From contig CAWFGJ010000013.1 in the NCBI GenBank assembly GCA_963815355.1, positions 620,001-684,000 of the forward strand: 64,000 nucleotides of DNA, in the 5' to 3' direction. The notes below the pieces were generated by a model. That model ran no database searches, was not told the origin of the DNA, and saw only the letters and a program-made list of their open reading frames with translations. The DNA is from JAPUEK01 sp963815355. GTDB lineage: Bacteria > Pseudomonadota > Alphaproteobacteria > Rhodobacterales > Rhodobacteraceae. This document shows positions 9,494 to 18,576 of the stretch, piece after piece (position 1 is the first letter of the stretch; every line of letters starts with the position of its first letter). The position numbers and the translations under genes were made by a program.

Positions 9494-10723
9494 GTGAAGA
9501 TCCTGTTCGTCCACCAGAACTTTCCCGGCCAGTTCCTGTATCTTGCGCCCGAGTTGCAGGCCCGCGGCCATGACTGCAAGGCGTTGACGGATGCGGGCAA
9601 CACGCGCAGCTCATCGGTGGAAATGCTGCGCTACACCCACAAGCCCGAAACGGTAGAGCCCGCCAAGACCCGGTTAGGCCGCAACTACACCTCCATGAGC
9701 GACCGGGGCGTCACGGTTGCGCGCGCGGCCCTTGCCCTGCGCAAGGGCGGCTATGTGCCCGACGTGATCTTTGGCCATTCCGGCTGGGGCGAGACGTTGT
9801 TTCTGAAAGAGGTTTGGCCAGAGGCCAAGCTGATTGTCTATGCCGAGTTCTACTATAAGGGGCGCGGCGCGGATGTTGGGTTTGACCCCGAGTTCAACCC
9901 GCTAAGCTTTGATCAGGTGCTGATCGCGCAGGGGCGCACCACCCATCTGGGACAGGCCTTGCTGCATGCCGATGCCGGGGTGTCACCGACGCAATGGCAG
10001 GCCTCAACCTATCCGCCAGCGCTGCGCCGCATGATCGAGGTGATCTTTGACGGGGTGAACACGGCAGTCATGCGCCCCGATCCCGGCGCGCAGGTGATGC
10101 TGCCCAATGGCCGCGTGCTGCACGCAGGCGATGAGGTGCTGACTTTTGTGAACCGCAATCTGGAACCCTATCGCGGCTATCACATCTTCATGCGCGCCCT
10201 GCCCGAAGTGATGGCGGCCCGGCCAGAGGCGCAAGTGGTGATCGTGGGGGGCGATGAGGTCAGCTATGGCGCTGCGCCCAAGGATCAAAAGGGCTGGAAG
10301 GACATCTTTCTGGAAGAGGTCAAAGACCGTCTGGACCTAAGTCGCGTGCATTTTCTGGGAAAAGTCGCCTATCCGCAGTTTGTCAGCCTGATGCAGGTCA
10401 GTCGCGCCCATGCCTATCTGACCTATCCGTTCGTGCTGAGCTGGTCGATGCTGGAGGCGATGGCGGCGGGGTGCCATGTTGTGGGGTCAGCAACCGCGCC
10501 GGTGGCCGAGCTGATCCGCGACGGGGAAAACGGCACGCTGGTCGATTTCTTTGACGTGCCCGCGTGGTCGCGCGCGTTGACGGGGGCGCTGGCCGATCCG
10601 CGCCGCTTTGCCGGCCTGCGCCGGGCGGCACGGCAGACGGTGCTGGACGGCTACGACCTGCACTCCATCTGCCTGCCCCGCATGGTCGCGTTTGTCGAAA
10701 ACATGGGCCGACCGACCGCCTAG
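9494..10723 (+). CDS. Glycosyltransferase family 4-like protein
   Basis: 409 residues. The N-terminus MKILFVHQNFPGQFLYLAPEL is the nucleotide-fold opening of GT-B glycosyltransferases. The C-terminal half carries LTFVNRNLEPYRGYHIFMRA and the E-x7-E region around MLEAMAAGCHVVGSATAPV, which binds the sugar nucleotide. It is probably cytosolic and builds a surface polysaccharide or glycolipid; donor and acceptor are unknown. It begins with GTG 3 bp after yejF and is likely co-transcribed with yejABEF, an unexpected partner. Its stop overlaps the convergent hemN stop by 4 bp. Confidence 0.85.
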   Translation: MKILFVHQNFPGQFLYLAPELQARGHDCKALTDAGNTRSSSVEMLRYTHKPETVEPAKTRLGRNYTSMSDRGVTVARAALALRKGGYVPDVIFGHSGWGETLFLKEVWPEAKLIVYAEFYYKGRGADVGFDPEFNPLSFDQVLIAQGRTTHLGQALLHADAGVSPTQWQASTYPPALRRMIEVIFDGVNTAVMRPDPGAQVMLPNGRVLHAGDEVLTFVNRNLEPYRGYHIFMRALPEVMAARPEAQVVIVGGDEVSYGAAPKDQKGWKDIFLEEVKDRLDLSRVHFLGKVAYPQFVSLMQVSRAHAYLTYPFVLSWSMLEAMAAGCHVVGSATAPVAELIRDGENGTLVDFFDVPAWSRALTGALADPRRFAGLRRAARQTVLDGYDLHSICLPRMVAFVENMGRPTA

Positions 10724-12075
10724 ATGGCCGCCGAATGTTGGGCCTTCATCTGGTCATAGGCATCAAAGCTGCGGGCCACCATCCGCGTCAGGGGCCGGGC
10801 CTCGGGCGGGATCGTCAGCCCGTCGGCGGCGACCGTCACCATTCCGCCAAAGGCGGCGGCGGCGTCTTGGAACATCGTCTCCAAAGCGGCGGGGGCAATG
10901 TCGAAATCCCGTAGGATTTCCGCGCGCGCGATATGGAAATCGCACATCACCGCCTCTATCAGCCGGGCGCGCAGGCGGTCTTCGCCGGTGAACGCATGGC
11001 CGCGATGGGTTGAGAATTGCCCGGCCCGGATCGCCTTGGTATGGGCGGCAGTCGCCGAGGCGTTCTGCGCATAGCCTTGCGGAAAGCGTGAGATGGACGA
11101 GGCCCCCAACCCCACAAGGATCGGCGCGGTATCGTCGGTATAGCCCTGAAAGTTGCGGCGCAGATGCCCGGTGCGGCCGGCAATGGCCAGCCCGTCTGAA
11201 GGGCGGGCGAAATGGTCGATGCCGATTTCGTCGTAGCCATCCCACAGGAACAGCTCACGCGCGGTTTCAAACAGCGCAAGACGTTCTTGCGCCGTAGGGA
11301 TGGTGTCAGAGGGAATCATCTGCTGACGGCGGCTGACCCATGGCACGTGGGCATAGCCATACAGCGCCACGCGGTCGGGGGTCAGGGTCAGCAGTTTTTG
11401 CACCGAATCTGCGATTCGCGCCTTGGTCTGGAACGGCAGGCCAAACAGGATATCGGCGTTCAGGCTGGTGACACCGCGGTCGCGGATCATGGACGCGACG
11501 CGCTGGGTCAGCTCATAGCTTTGTTCGCGGCCAATGGCCTTTTGGATCGCCGGATCAAAGTCCTGCACCCCGATGGAGGCGCGGTTCATGCCGCTGGCAA
11601 TCAGCGCATCCAGCCGTGCCGCGTCGATCTCATTCGGGTCGATTTCCACCGAAAACTCGGCCCCCTCAGCAAGCGGGGCCACATCAAAGATCGCATCGGC
11701 CAGATCGCGCATCAGATCTGCGGGCAAAAGCGTGGGCGTCCCGCCGCCCCAATGCAGCCGTGACAGGCGCACCCCTGCGGGCAAATGGCGTTTCAGCAGC
11801 GCAATCTCGGCCTTGAGCGTGTCGGCATAGGCGCGAACGGGTTCTTCTGAGGACGTGCCCTGCGTGCGGCAGGCGCAGAACCAGCACAGCCGTCGGCAAA
11901 AAGGCACATGCACATACAGCGATATGCGCCCACCGGGGGGGATGGCCTCGATCCAGTTAACGAATTGCGGGGCCTCGACCCCGCCGGCAAACTGCGGTGC
12001 CGTCGGGTAAGAGGTGTATCTTGGCACCCGGGCATCAAAAAGCCCCAGCCGCGTGAGTTGCGAATTGCGATCCAT
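10720..12075 (-). CDS. hemN: Oxygen-independent coproporphyrinogen III oxidase
   Basis: 451 residues. A radical-SAM enzyme that decarboxylates coproporphyrinogen III to protoporphyrinogen IX without oxygen, for heme and possibly bacteriochlorophyll. The cluster motif is C60-x3-C64-x2-C67 with C69, the CxxxCxxCxC form specific to HemN rather than the HemW-like proteins. WGGGTPTLL and the C-terminal HemN domain follow. The start at 12075 gives MDRNSQLTRLGLFDARVPRY, a normal family N-terminus. No convincing Shine-Dalgarno precedes it, which may reflect a leaderless mRNA. Divergent fnrL and a shared FNR box imply oxygen control. Confidence 0.94.
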   Translation of the reverse strand: MDRNSQLTRLGLFDARVPRYTSYPTAPQFAGGVEAPQFVNWIEAIPPGGRISLYVHVPFCRRLCWFCACRTQGTSSEEPVRAYADTLKAEIALLKRHLPAGVRLSRLHWGGGTPTLLPADLMRDLADAIFDVAPLAEGAEFSVEIDPNEIDAARLDALIASGMNRASIGVQDFDPAIQKAIGREQSYELTQRVASMIRDRGVTSLNADILFGLPFQTKARIADSVQKLLTLTPDRVALYGYAHVPWVSRRQQMIPSDTIPTAQERLALFETARELFLWDGYDEIGIDHFARPSDGLAIAGRTGHLRRNFQGYTDDTAPILVGLGASSISRFPQGYAQNASATAAHTKAIRAGQFSTHRGHAFTGEDRLRARLIEAVMCDFHIARAEILRDFDIAPAALETMFQDAAAAFGGMVTVAADGLTIPPEARPLTRMVARSFDAYDQMKAQHSAAI

Positions 12076-12108
12076 TAGCCTATCTTGCAGGCCACGGCCG
12101 TGCTGGCT

Positions 12109-12122
12109 TTGACCCAGATCAA
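12109..12122. promoter_or_regulatory. FNR box between hemN and fnrL
   Basis: TTGACCCAGATCAA differs from the FNR consensus TTGAT-N4-ATCAA at one position. Its centre is about 41 bp from the hemN start codon and about 20 bp from the fnrL start codon. It ends 1-2 bp before the GGAAAG Shine-Dalgarno of fnrL. This placement suits activation of hemN and repression of fnrL by FnrL itself. Confidence 0.85.
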
Positions 12123-12135
12123 CCGGAAAGTCTGC

Positions 12136-12882
12136 ATGACCACTCAGGATCTTCAATTTCTGTCTCATGACTGCGGAAACTGCCCGATCCGGCATCGTGC
12201 GGTCTGTGCGCGCTGCGAATCAAGCGAGCTCGCCCAGTTGGAGCAGATCAAGTATTATCGCAGCTATCAGGCCGGGCAGACGGTGATCTGGTCGGGGGAC
12301 CGGATGGATTTTGTGGCCTCTGTCGTGTCGGGAATTGCGACGCTGACCCAGACCATGGAAGACGGCCGCCGCCAGATGGTGGGCCTGCTGTTGCCGTCGG
12401 ATTTCGTGGGCCGCCCCGGTCGGTCGCAGGCCGCCTATGATGTGACGGCCACAACCGATCTGGTCATGTGCTGTTTCCGCAAGAAACCCTTTGAAGACAT
12501 GATGCTGGCCACCCCGCATATCGGACAGCGTTTGCTGGAAATGACACTGGATGAACTGGATGCCGCGCGGGAATGGATGCTGCTTTTGGGTCGCAAGACC
12601 GCACGCGAAAAGATCGCCAGCCTGCTTGCGATCATCGCGCGGCGCGATGCGGGGCTGCGGCTGGAGAAAGCCAAGGGGTCAATGGTGTTCGACCTGCCGC
12701 TGACGCGCGAAGAAATGGCGGATTATCTTGGGCTTACGCTGGAAACCGTCAGCCGCCAGGTCAGCGCGCTAAAGCGCGACGGCGTGATCACGCTGGAAGG
12801 CAAGCGCCACATCATCGTGCCGAATTTCGACCGGCTTCTGGAGGAAACCGGCGATGATTCTGACGGTGGTTACCTGAACTGA
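12136..12882 (+). CDS. fnrL: Oxygen-sensing Crp/Fnr-family regulator FnrL
   Basis: 248 residues. The N-terminal cysteines C13, C16, C24 and C27 (CGNCPIRHRAVCARC), with C112 or C113 further on, can hold an oxygen-labile 4Fe-4S cluster as in FNR. A cyclic-nucleotide-binding-fold domain and a long dimerisation helix follow. The winged helix-turn-helix has recognition helix ETVSRQ (E203, S206, R207), the E-x2-SR pattern that reads TTGAT half-sites. Start ATG 12136 has GGAAAG upstream; an earlier in-frame ATG at 12085 lies beyond the FNR box and is rejected. In Rhodobacter, FnrL drives anaerobic heme, oxidase and photosynthesis genes. Confidence 0.93.
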   Translation: MTTQDLQFLSHDCGNCPIRHRAVCARCESSELAQLEQIKYYRSYQAGQTVIWSGDRMDFVASVVSGIATLTQTMEDGRRQMVGLLLPSDFVGRPGRSQAAYDVTATTDLVMCCFRKKPFEDMMLATPHIGQRLLEMTLDELDAAREWMLLLGRKTAREKIASLLAIIARRDAGLRLEKAKGSMVFDLPLTREEMADYLGLTLETVSRQVSALKRDGVITLEGKRHIIVPNFDRLLEETGDDSDGGYLN

Positions 12883-12885
12883 CCC

Positions 12886-13284
12886 TTACTGCGAGCGGCA
12901 GGACCGGCCCTTGCCCAAGACGGTGCAAATCGTGCTGATCTGCGGCGGGATCAGGGTAGAGGGCGGCTCACCCTTGGCGCCCCGGAAGGGGAAGTCGGGC
13001 AGTTTGCCGTCGCTGCGCCCGCACAGGAACGTCATCGAATACCAAGTGACAGAGCCGGAAAAGACATCGGACACCAAGGTGCCGGAATGGCTTTCGCTGT
13101 CGATCACCTGATAGCTGCCTTTGCAGTAGTCGGCCGCCTCATTCATGCAGCGGTTTGGGTTGCGGCTGCATTTGGTGTATTCAACCGTGACACCCGAAGG
13201 CGCGTCGATCTGGGACACTTTGTCAGCCAGTGCCGGGGCCGCAAGGCCACCGATCATCAGGCAAGCGAGGGGAAGACACCGCAT
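12886..13284 (-). CDS. Secreted six-cysteine protein of unknown function
   Basis: 132 residues. A clear signal peptide (MRCLPLACLMIGGLAAPALA, cleavage probable after A20) leaves a mature protein of about 112 residues with six cysteines (C39, C46, C54, C88, C120, C129), suggesting three disulfides in the periplasm. I recognise no family. Start ATG 13284 was chosen because it places the signal peptide at the N-terminus. It converges with fnrL, the stops being 3 bp apart. Nothing suggests a functional link to fnrL. Confidence 0.7.
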   Translation of the reverse strand: MRCLPLACLMIGGLAAPALADKVSQIDAPSGVTVEYTKCSRNPNRCMNEAADYCKGSYQVIDSESHSGTLVSDVFSGSVTWYSMTFLCGRSDGKLPDFPFRGAKGEPPSTLIPPQISTICTVLGKGRSCRSQ

Positions 13285-13399
13285 GGGAAGGCTGCTCGTT
13301 TTGTTATGAGTTTTGCAGACCTCTACCTTGTTCTGCGGCTTGGTGAAAGATCCGCCGTTGCAAGCGGCCCCCAAACGGCGGAGCGGCGCCGGGTCTTGC

Positions 13400-14065
13400 C
13401 TACCAGCCAATCGGTCTGGCAAAACTGTCAAAGAACCGCCCGGAGGCAGGCGGGGCCTCCAGCAGGTCGATCAGGCGGGCGGCGGCGGCGATGGGGTCTT
13501 CCTCTGCCTCGGCCCCGCCCATGTCGGTGGTGATCCAGCCCGGATGCAGGCCAAGGCAACGCTGGGGCAGGTCATCGTCCAGCTTGCACAGCGCCCGGTT
13601 CAGCGCGGCTTTGGACAGGCAATAGGCATAGTCGCCGTCGGGGTCGGCCCCTTCGCTGCACGATCCCGCACGCGAGGAGATAAAGGCGATGGTCCCCTGC
13701 GCCGGCACGCGCGGCAGCAAGGCGCGGGTCAGCAGCAGCGGGGCGGCCACGTTGACCGCCATGACCTGCGCGAGGTCAGCGGCGCTGAAGCTGGCAAGCC
13801 CCCCGGTATCGCCCCGGATCGCCGCGTTATGGACCAGCACGTCAACCGGGGCGCTGTCGCCCTGCGCCGCCAAGCGGTCGGGCAGGGTTGCAATGCTGGC
13901 CGGGTCGGCAAGGTCAAGCGTTTGCCAGATCACGCCGGGCAGGGCCGCGCCACGTGCAGGATCGCGGGCAAGGGCCAGAACCTGCTCACCCCGCCGCGAC
14001 AGGTCGCGCACGAGGGCCAGACCCAGCCCGCGCGCCGCCCCGGTGATTGCCCATCTGCGCGCCAT
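13400..14065 (-). CDS. Short-chain dehydrogenase/reductase
   Basis: 221 residues. Classical SDR: TGAARGLG at 8-15 binds NAD(P), HNAAIRG near 79-85 matches the NNAG region, Ser near 131-135 and Y148-x3-K152 form the catalytic set. An Arg at 34 after the second strand hints at NADP preference. It is cytosolic with unknown substrate. It starts 1 bp after the stop of the amino-acid permease and so sits last in the binding protein-permease-SDR operon. It may act on the transported compound, or be a simple hitch-hiker. Confidence 0.85.
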   Translation of the reverse strand: MARRWAITGAARGLGLALVRDLSRRGEQVLALARDPARGAALPGVIWQTLDLADPASIATLPDRLAAQGDSAPVDVLVHNAAIRGDTGGLASFSAADLAQVMAVNVAAPLLLTRALLPRVPAQGTIAFISSRAGSCSEGADPDGDYAYCLSKAALNRALCKLDDDLPQRCLGLHPGWITTDMGGAEAEEDPIAAAARLIDLLEAPPASGRFFDSFARPIGW

Positions 14066-14066
14066 G

Positions 14067-15668
14067 CTACCGCCCCCTGCCCCGGAACCGATGTTCAACC
14101 CGCGCCACAAGGCTGGCCGCCACCAAGGTCAGCAGCACATAGACGATGGCCGCCGTATTATAGGGGGCAAAGGGCAGGAAGCTGGCCGACTGAAACTCGC
14201 GCATGCGCTGGGTCAGGTCACGGATCGACAGGATCGACAGGAGCGAGGTGTCTTTGAGGATCGCGATGAATTCATTCCCCATCGGCGGGATCACGATGCG
14301 GAAGGCTTGCGGCAGGATCACCAGCCGCGCCGTGGACCAGCGCGACAGGCCAAGGCTGCGCGCGGCCTCTATCTGGCCCTGCGGCACGGCGTTAATGCCC
14401 GAGCGGAAGATCTCGGCCAGATAGGCCGAATAGGCGATGGCCATGGCCGTGATGCCGCGCAGCATGTTGGGCGGATCAATAAAGCCGCCCGAAGCGGATT
14501 TCAGCACCCCGGCCAAGGGCAGGCCGATATACAGGATGATGACCAGCATCGGGATGCCGCGCAGGGTGTCGATGATGAATTCGGCCGCGATGGACAGCGG
14601 GTGGCGTTGGTGCAGCGCCCCTGCCGCGGTGATCAGGCCGCAGGCGATGGCAAGGACCAGAAGGCTGATCGCCAGCGTTGCGGTGGCATTGGGCAGGGCA
14701 GCCGCTTGCCAGAACACCGTGGCACCGGCGGGCAGCGTGGCCCCGTCCAGCACCAAAGCGCCCGACAGGGTGCCGGCGGCAAGGGCGGCCAAAGCCTCTT
14801 CTCGGGTGGAAAAACTGCGTACTGGCAGTTCTCCGCCCGGCGCGCCGGGGAAGGTGCCATAGCGGACGGTATCAATCAGGCCCTGCGGCGTGTCCTTGAC
14901 GATGCCAAGGGTCGCGGCGGGGGTGCCGATCAGGCTGTGGGCCAGCCGGGGTTGCGCAAACTGCCCCCCCGCCCCGGCCAGCAAGGCAAGGGTCAGCGCC
15001 ACAAAGCCCCATGTGCTGCGGCGTGAGGCGCGCAGGTGCATCATCCCCACCCAAATCAGCCCCAACACCACGGCCAGCAGATAGGCCGTGACCGCCGCAC
15101 GAATGGAAATCACCAGCCCCACGGCAAAGCCCAGATGGGCAAACAGGATCAACCCCGCCAGCCCCAACCCGTGCAGCGCCACAAAGCCCCGCCGCGCGAA
15201 CCGGTGGCGGCGCAGCGCCCAAAGCCCCGCCGACAGCAAAGGCACGGCCAGCCACAGCAGCATCCGCCCTTGCAGCACCGCCAGCGTGGTGTCGGTCAGC
15301 CGTCGCGGCGTTTCGCCCTGCACAATCAGGGGGGAGGTGAACGGGTCCACCGCATTGGCCAGCACCGAGGCACAAAACGGCAGGCCCAACGGCGTCAGCG
15401 CCAGTGCCAACCCGCAAGCCAGACTGGCCGCAAGCGCCACCTGCGCATGGCGGCGCACAAGGCCCGCCGCCAAGCCCGCGCCAAACATCCCCGCCACCAG
15501 CGCAAAGCCCGGCAGCAGCGCCAGTGAGCCCGGTTCCACCCCGACAATCGCCTTGAGGGACCGGCTGTAGTCGCTGGAACTGACGAACAGCCAGCCGATG
15601 AACGGCAGGGCAAAGAGGATGATCAGGTTGCTGGGGCGCAGACGCTCAATGGTGGTCAGCAGGCGCAA
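14067..15668 (-). CDS. Polar amino-acid ABC transporter permease with large N-terminal extension
   Basis: 533 residues, about twice the length of HisM/GlnP permeases. The C-terminal 200 residues are a normal MetI domain (IDTLRGIPMLVIILYIGLPL, EAARSLGLSRWSTARLVILP coupling loop, GNEFIAILKDTSLLSI). The first 240 residues hold about seven extra hydrophobic segments. A soluble stretch (about 250-330) lies between the two parts. It recalls BztB/AapQ permeases, which also carry long inserts, but no second permease or ATPase is encoded nearby. The operon order is binding protein, permease, SDR. Confidence 0.82.
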   Translation of the reverse strand: MRLLTTIERLRPSNLIILFALPFIGWLFVSSSDYSRSLKAIVGVEPGSLALLPGFALVAGMFGAGLAAGLVRRHAQVALAASLACGLALALTPLGLPFCASVLANAVDPFTSPLIVQGETPRRLTDTTLAVLQGRMLLWLAVPLLSAGLWALRRHRFARRGFVALHGLGLAGLILFAHLGFAVGLVISIRAAVTAYLLAVVLGLIWVGMMHLRASRRSTWGFVALTLALLAGAGGQFAQPRLAHSLIGTPAATLGIVKDTPQGLIDTVRYGTFPGAPGGELPVRSFSTREEALAALAAGTLSGALVLDGATLPAGATVFWQAAALPNATATLAISLLVLAIACGLITAAGALHQRHPLSIAAEFIIDTLRGIPMLVIILYIGLPLAGVLKSASGGFIDPPNMLRGITAMAIAYSAYLAEIFRSGINAVPQGQIEAARSLGLSRWSTARLVILPQAFRIVIPPMGNEFIAILKDTSLLSILSIRDLTQRMREFQSASFLPFAPYNTAAIVYVLLTLVAASLVARVEHRFRGRGR

Positions 15669-15720
15669 GGCAGATCCTCCGCGGGGATTGGGGGGGGGCG
15701 CCGTGCGGGCGCAGCAGGGT

Positions 15721-15740
15721 GGGCCGCCCTTGGGCGACCC
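15721..15740 (-). other. Intercistronic stem-loop between binding protein and permease
   Basis: GGGTCGCCC and GGGCGGCCC (minus strand) can pair over eight to nine base pairs, including one G.U, with a minimal loop. It lies 33 bp after the binding-protein stop and 50 bp before the permease. Such stems commonly stabilise the binding-protein part of uptake-operon mRNAs. There is no T-tract, so it is not a standard terminator. Confidence 0.4.
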
Positions 15741-15772
15741 GCGTTCGGATTATGGCGCGCGTGGCGTGGCGG

Positions 15773-16513
15773 TTATTGCGCCGTCCAGTATTTGGCGATC
15801 AGCGCGTCCAGCGTGCCGTCGGCCTTGATCGCAGCCAACCCTTCATTGAAGGCATCGCGCCGCGCGTCGCCCTTTTGGAACACCAGCCCCAGCGGATCGG
15901 ATTTCAGATCGCGGATTGAGGCCACCAGCTGACCCGCAAACTGGGCCTCATAGGCCGGCGCATTGGCGCCGTTGATCACCACCCCGTCGACATCGCCGTT
16001 TTGCAGGGCCAGCACGGCGGCGTTGAAGGTGTCATAGGCCTGCACGTTGTCCTTGCCGACGATTTCCTCGGCTGTGGCGGCGTCGGTGGTGTTGGCTTGG
16101 GCCGCAAGGCGATGCCCGCCCGCCTGAAAATCGGCCACGGTCAGGGCTTGATTATCGACCTGCACCAGAATGGCCTGACCGTTGATGATATAGGGCTCAG
16201 AGAAATCCATGACCGCCGAGCGTTCCTCGGTGATCGACACACCCGAGGCGACCAGATCGAACTGCCCGCCCTGAAGGGCGGCAAAGATGCCGTCCCAGCC
16301 GGTCGTGATGAATTCGGCGGTGCAGTTGATCTTGGCGCAGATGGCATTCACCACATCCACGTCAAAACCCACGATCGCCCCCGAGGCGCTGTCGATATAT
16401 TCCATCGGCGGCGAGGTGGTGTCAGAGCCGACACGCAGGGTAACGCCACCCAGATCGGCGGCCATGGCGGGGGAAAGCAGCAGGCTGAAAGCAAGGGCAA
16501 GACGGGTTTTCAT
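15773..16513 (-). CDS. Amino-acid ABC transporter periplasmic binding protein
   Basis: 246 residues. Signal peptide MKTRLALAFSLLLSPAMAA, then a PBPb (family 3) fold: LRVGSDTTSPPMEYID, GFDVDVVNAICAKINC, WDGIFAALQGGQFDLVASGV and ITEERSAVMDFSEPY are the usual ligand-cleft blocks for polar amino acids. It is the first gene of the operon, 260 bp before the permease start at 15668. The start has AGGAG 7-8 nt upstream. Earlier in-frame codons lie in low-complexity sequence and are rejected. Ligand unknown; no cognate ATPase is visible. Confidence 0.9.
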   Translation of the reverse strand: MKTRLALAFSLLLSPAMAADLGGVTLRVGSDTTSPPMEYIDSASGAIVGFDVDVVNAICAKINCTAEFITTGWDGIFAALQGGQFDLVASGVSITEERSAVMDFSEPYIINGQAILVQVDNQALTVADFQAGGHRLAAQANTTDAATAEEIVGKDNVQAYDTFNAAVLALQNGDVDGVVINGANAPAYEAQFAGQLVASIRDLKSDPLGLVFQKGDARRDAFNEGLAAIKADGTLDALIAKYWTAQ

Positions 16514-16554
16514 CGGGACACTCCTTGTCGGGTTGGGTTGGGTTTGTTGGGTCG

Positions 16555-18574
16555 TCAGGCGGGTATTGTCTGGCCGGGTATTGTCTCGGCGGGGGTGGTC
16601 CATGCGGCGACGCCGCAAGGGGGCAGCTGGCGCGCGCCAAGGTGGAACGTGGCACCGGGCGGGGCGGGCACCTCGGCAGGGGTCGGGCCAAAGTTAAAGG
16701 CAAAGCTCACCGCCCCCCGCCGGGTCAGGCGCAGGTCGCCAAGGTCGGGCAGATGGTCGACCCCGGCCCAAAGCAGCGTGTCCTCCATGACCCGGCGCAG
16801 GCTGTCGGGGTCAGGCAAGGTTGCCAGATAGCGCGCCTTGTCATTGCCGATCAGCGCAGGGCTGCCATCGCGGTAATCGGTCGCGAAATGGCCCAGCGTG
16901 GGCGCGGTTGTTTCCACGGTTTCGCGCCAGCGGCGGGCTTGCAGGCGGTGATTGCCCAAAAGCACCGTCTCGGCGTGCCAGTCGGGCAGGCTTTCCACCC
17001 GCGTTACCTTCATGTCGATCAGCCGGGCCAGGGGGCCGGGCGGCAGGCCAGCAGGTATATGCATATCAGCGGTCTTGGACCCAGAACGCGGCCCGAAAAT
17101 CGCTTTGGCAGCGCTGGCTTGCAGGCGGGTCACGAAATCGTCGGGCATCATCACCATGTCCGGCGCCACGATCAGGCGGTAGCCGGACAGATCGCTGTCG
17201 GGGCCAAGGAAATCCACCTCTACCCCCAGACGCCGCAGCGCCGAATACCAATCCAGCGCGTGATGCGCCGGGCGAAAGTTGCGACCTTGCGGCAGCGCCG
17301 CCAAGGCCCAGCGCGAGGCATAGTCCAGCACGAAGCCGACCGGGGCCTGCGCGCGCGGCGGCATCGGTGGCAGTTGGGCCGTCTCGGCGGCGACTTGTGC
17401 CACCTCGTGAAAGGCCTGATCGGGGCTGTCATCGGGCAGCAAAAGCCCGGTGTGGAATTGTTCCTGCGCGAAGGGGGCCTGACGCCAGCGGAAATAGCTG
17501 ACCATCTCACAGCCATGGGCGAAGGCGGCCCAGGTCCACAGCCGCACCATGCCATCGGCGGGCGCGAGGTTGTGGTCGGCCCAGTTCACCGGGCCGGGTT
17601 GTTGTTCCATCACCCAGACCCGCCCCCGCCCCACGGCGCGGTAAAGGTCATTGTTGAATCCGGGCTGATCGGGATCGCCCATCCGCAGATAGCGCGATTG
17701 TCAGCGCCTCGGGCAGGCGACCGTGGATCAGGTTGCCCAAGGGATAGGCATCCCATGAGGCCACATCAATATCCTGCCCCAAGCGGTGATGATCAAAATC
17801 GGTGTTTTGATTCATGAAGTTATGGGTGATCGGCCGCCCCGGCGACAGATCGCGCAGGATCTGGGCCTGCGCCGCGTTAAAGCTGATCACCTGATCAGAG
17901 GAAAAGCGCAAGAAGTCGGTCAGGTGGGTGGGGCTGGGTTCTTCCACCACCTGATGCGGCAGGTCGATCTGGTCAAAGCCGTTGTAGCGCATGGACCAAA
18001 AGCTGGTGCCCCAAGCGGTGTTGAGCGCGTCGATAGAGCCGTAGCGGGCCGCGAGCCAGTCGCGAAAGGCGGCCTCGGCGGCTGGGGAATAGGAATGCAC
18101 CGTATCGTGGTCGCCGTATTCATTGTCGATCTGCCACGCCTGCACATGCGGATTGTGGCCGTAGCGTTCGGCCACGGCGGTTGCAATGCGGGTCGCTTCG
18201 ATCCGGTAGCGGGGCGACGAAAAGCAATAGTGCCGCCGCGCGCCGAACTTGCGCACATGACCATCGGGGCCGACGGGCAGGATTTCGGGGTAGCGATCCA
18301 CCAGCCATTTGGGAGGTGCCGCGGTGGGCGTCGACAGGATCACCCGCAACCCCGCGTCGCCCAAAACCGCCACCGCCCGGTCCAGCCAGCCCCAGTCGAA
18401 GCGGCCGGGTTCAGGCTCAATAAGCGACCAAGCGAATTCGGCGATGCGCACCCATGTCAGGCCAAGCGCCTTCATGCGGGCGGCGTCGGTGGTCCATTGG
18501 GCTTCGGGCCATTGTTCAGGGTAGTAGCATACCCCAAGTTCAGGGCCGCGTTGGGAAAGGGTCATCTGGGTCAT
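16555..18574 (-). pseudogene. GH42 beta-galactosidase, disrupted by a frameshift
   Basis: Two overlapping frames together make a full GH42 enzyme. The N-terminal part (18574 to about 17697) runs from GVCYYPEQWPE to SWDAYPLGNLIHGRLPEAL and includes the acid/base Glu in IDNEYGDHD. The C-terminal part (about 17697 to 16555) has the nucleophile Glu in WVMEQQPGPVNW and then FRWRQAPFAQEQFH. The frames switch at a GCGC run near 17692-17696. Restoring one GC pair would join them as ALTIARYLRMGD. As it stands, translation ends about 310 residues in, before the nucleophile. It is the last gene of the sugar operon. A sequencing error cannot be excluded. Confidence 0.85.
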
Positions 18575-18576
18575 TC

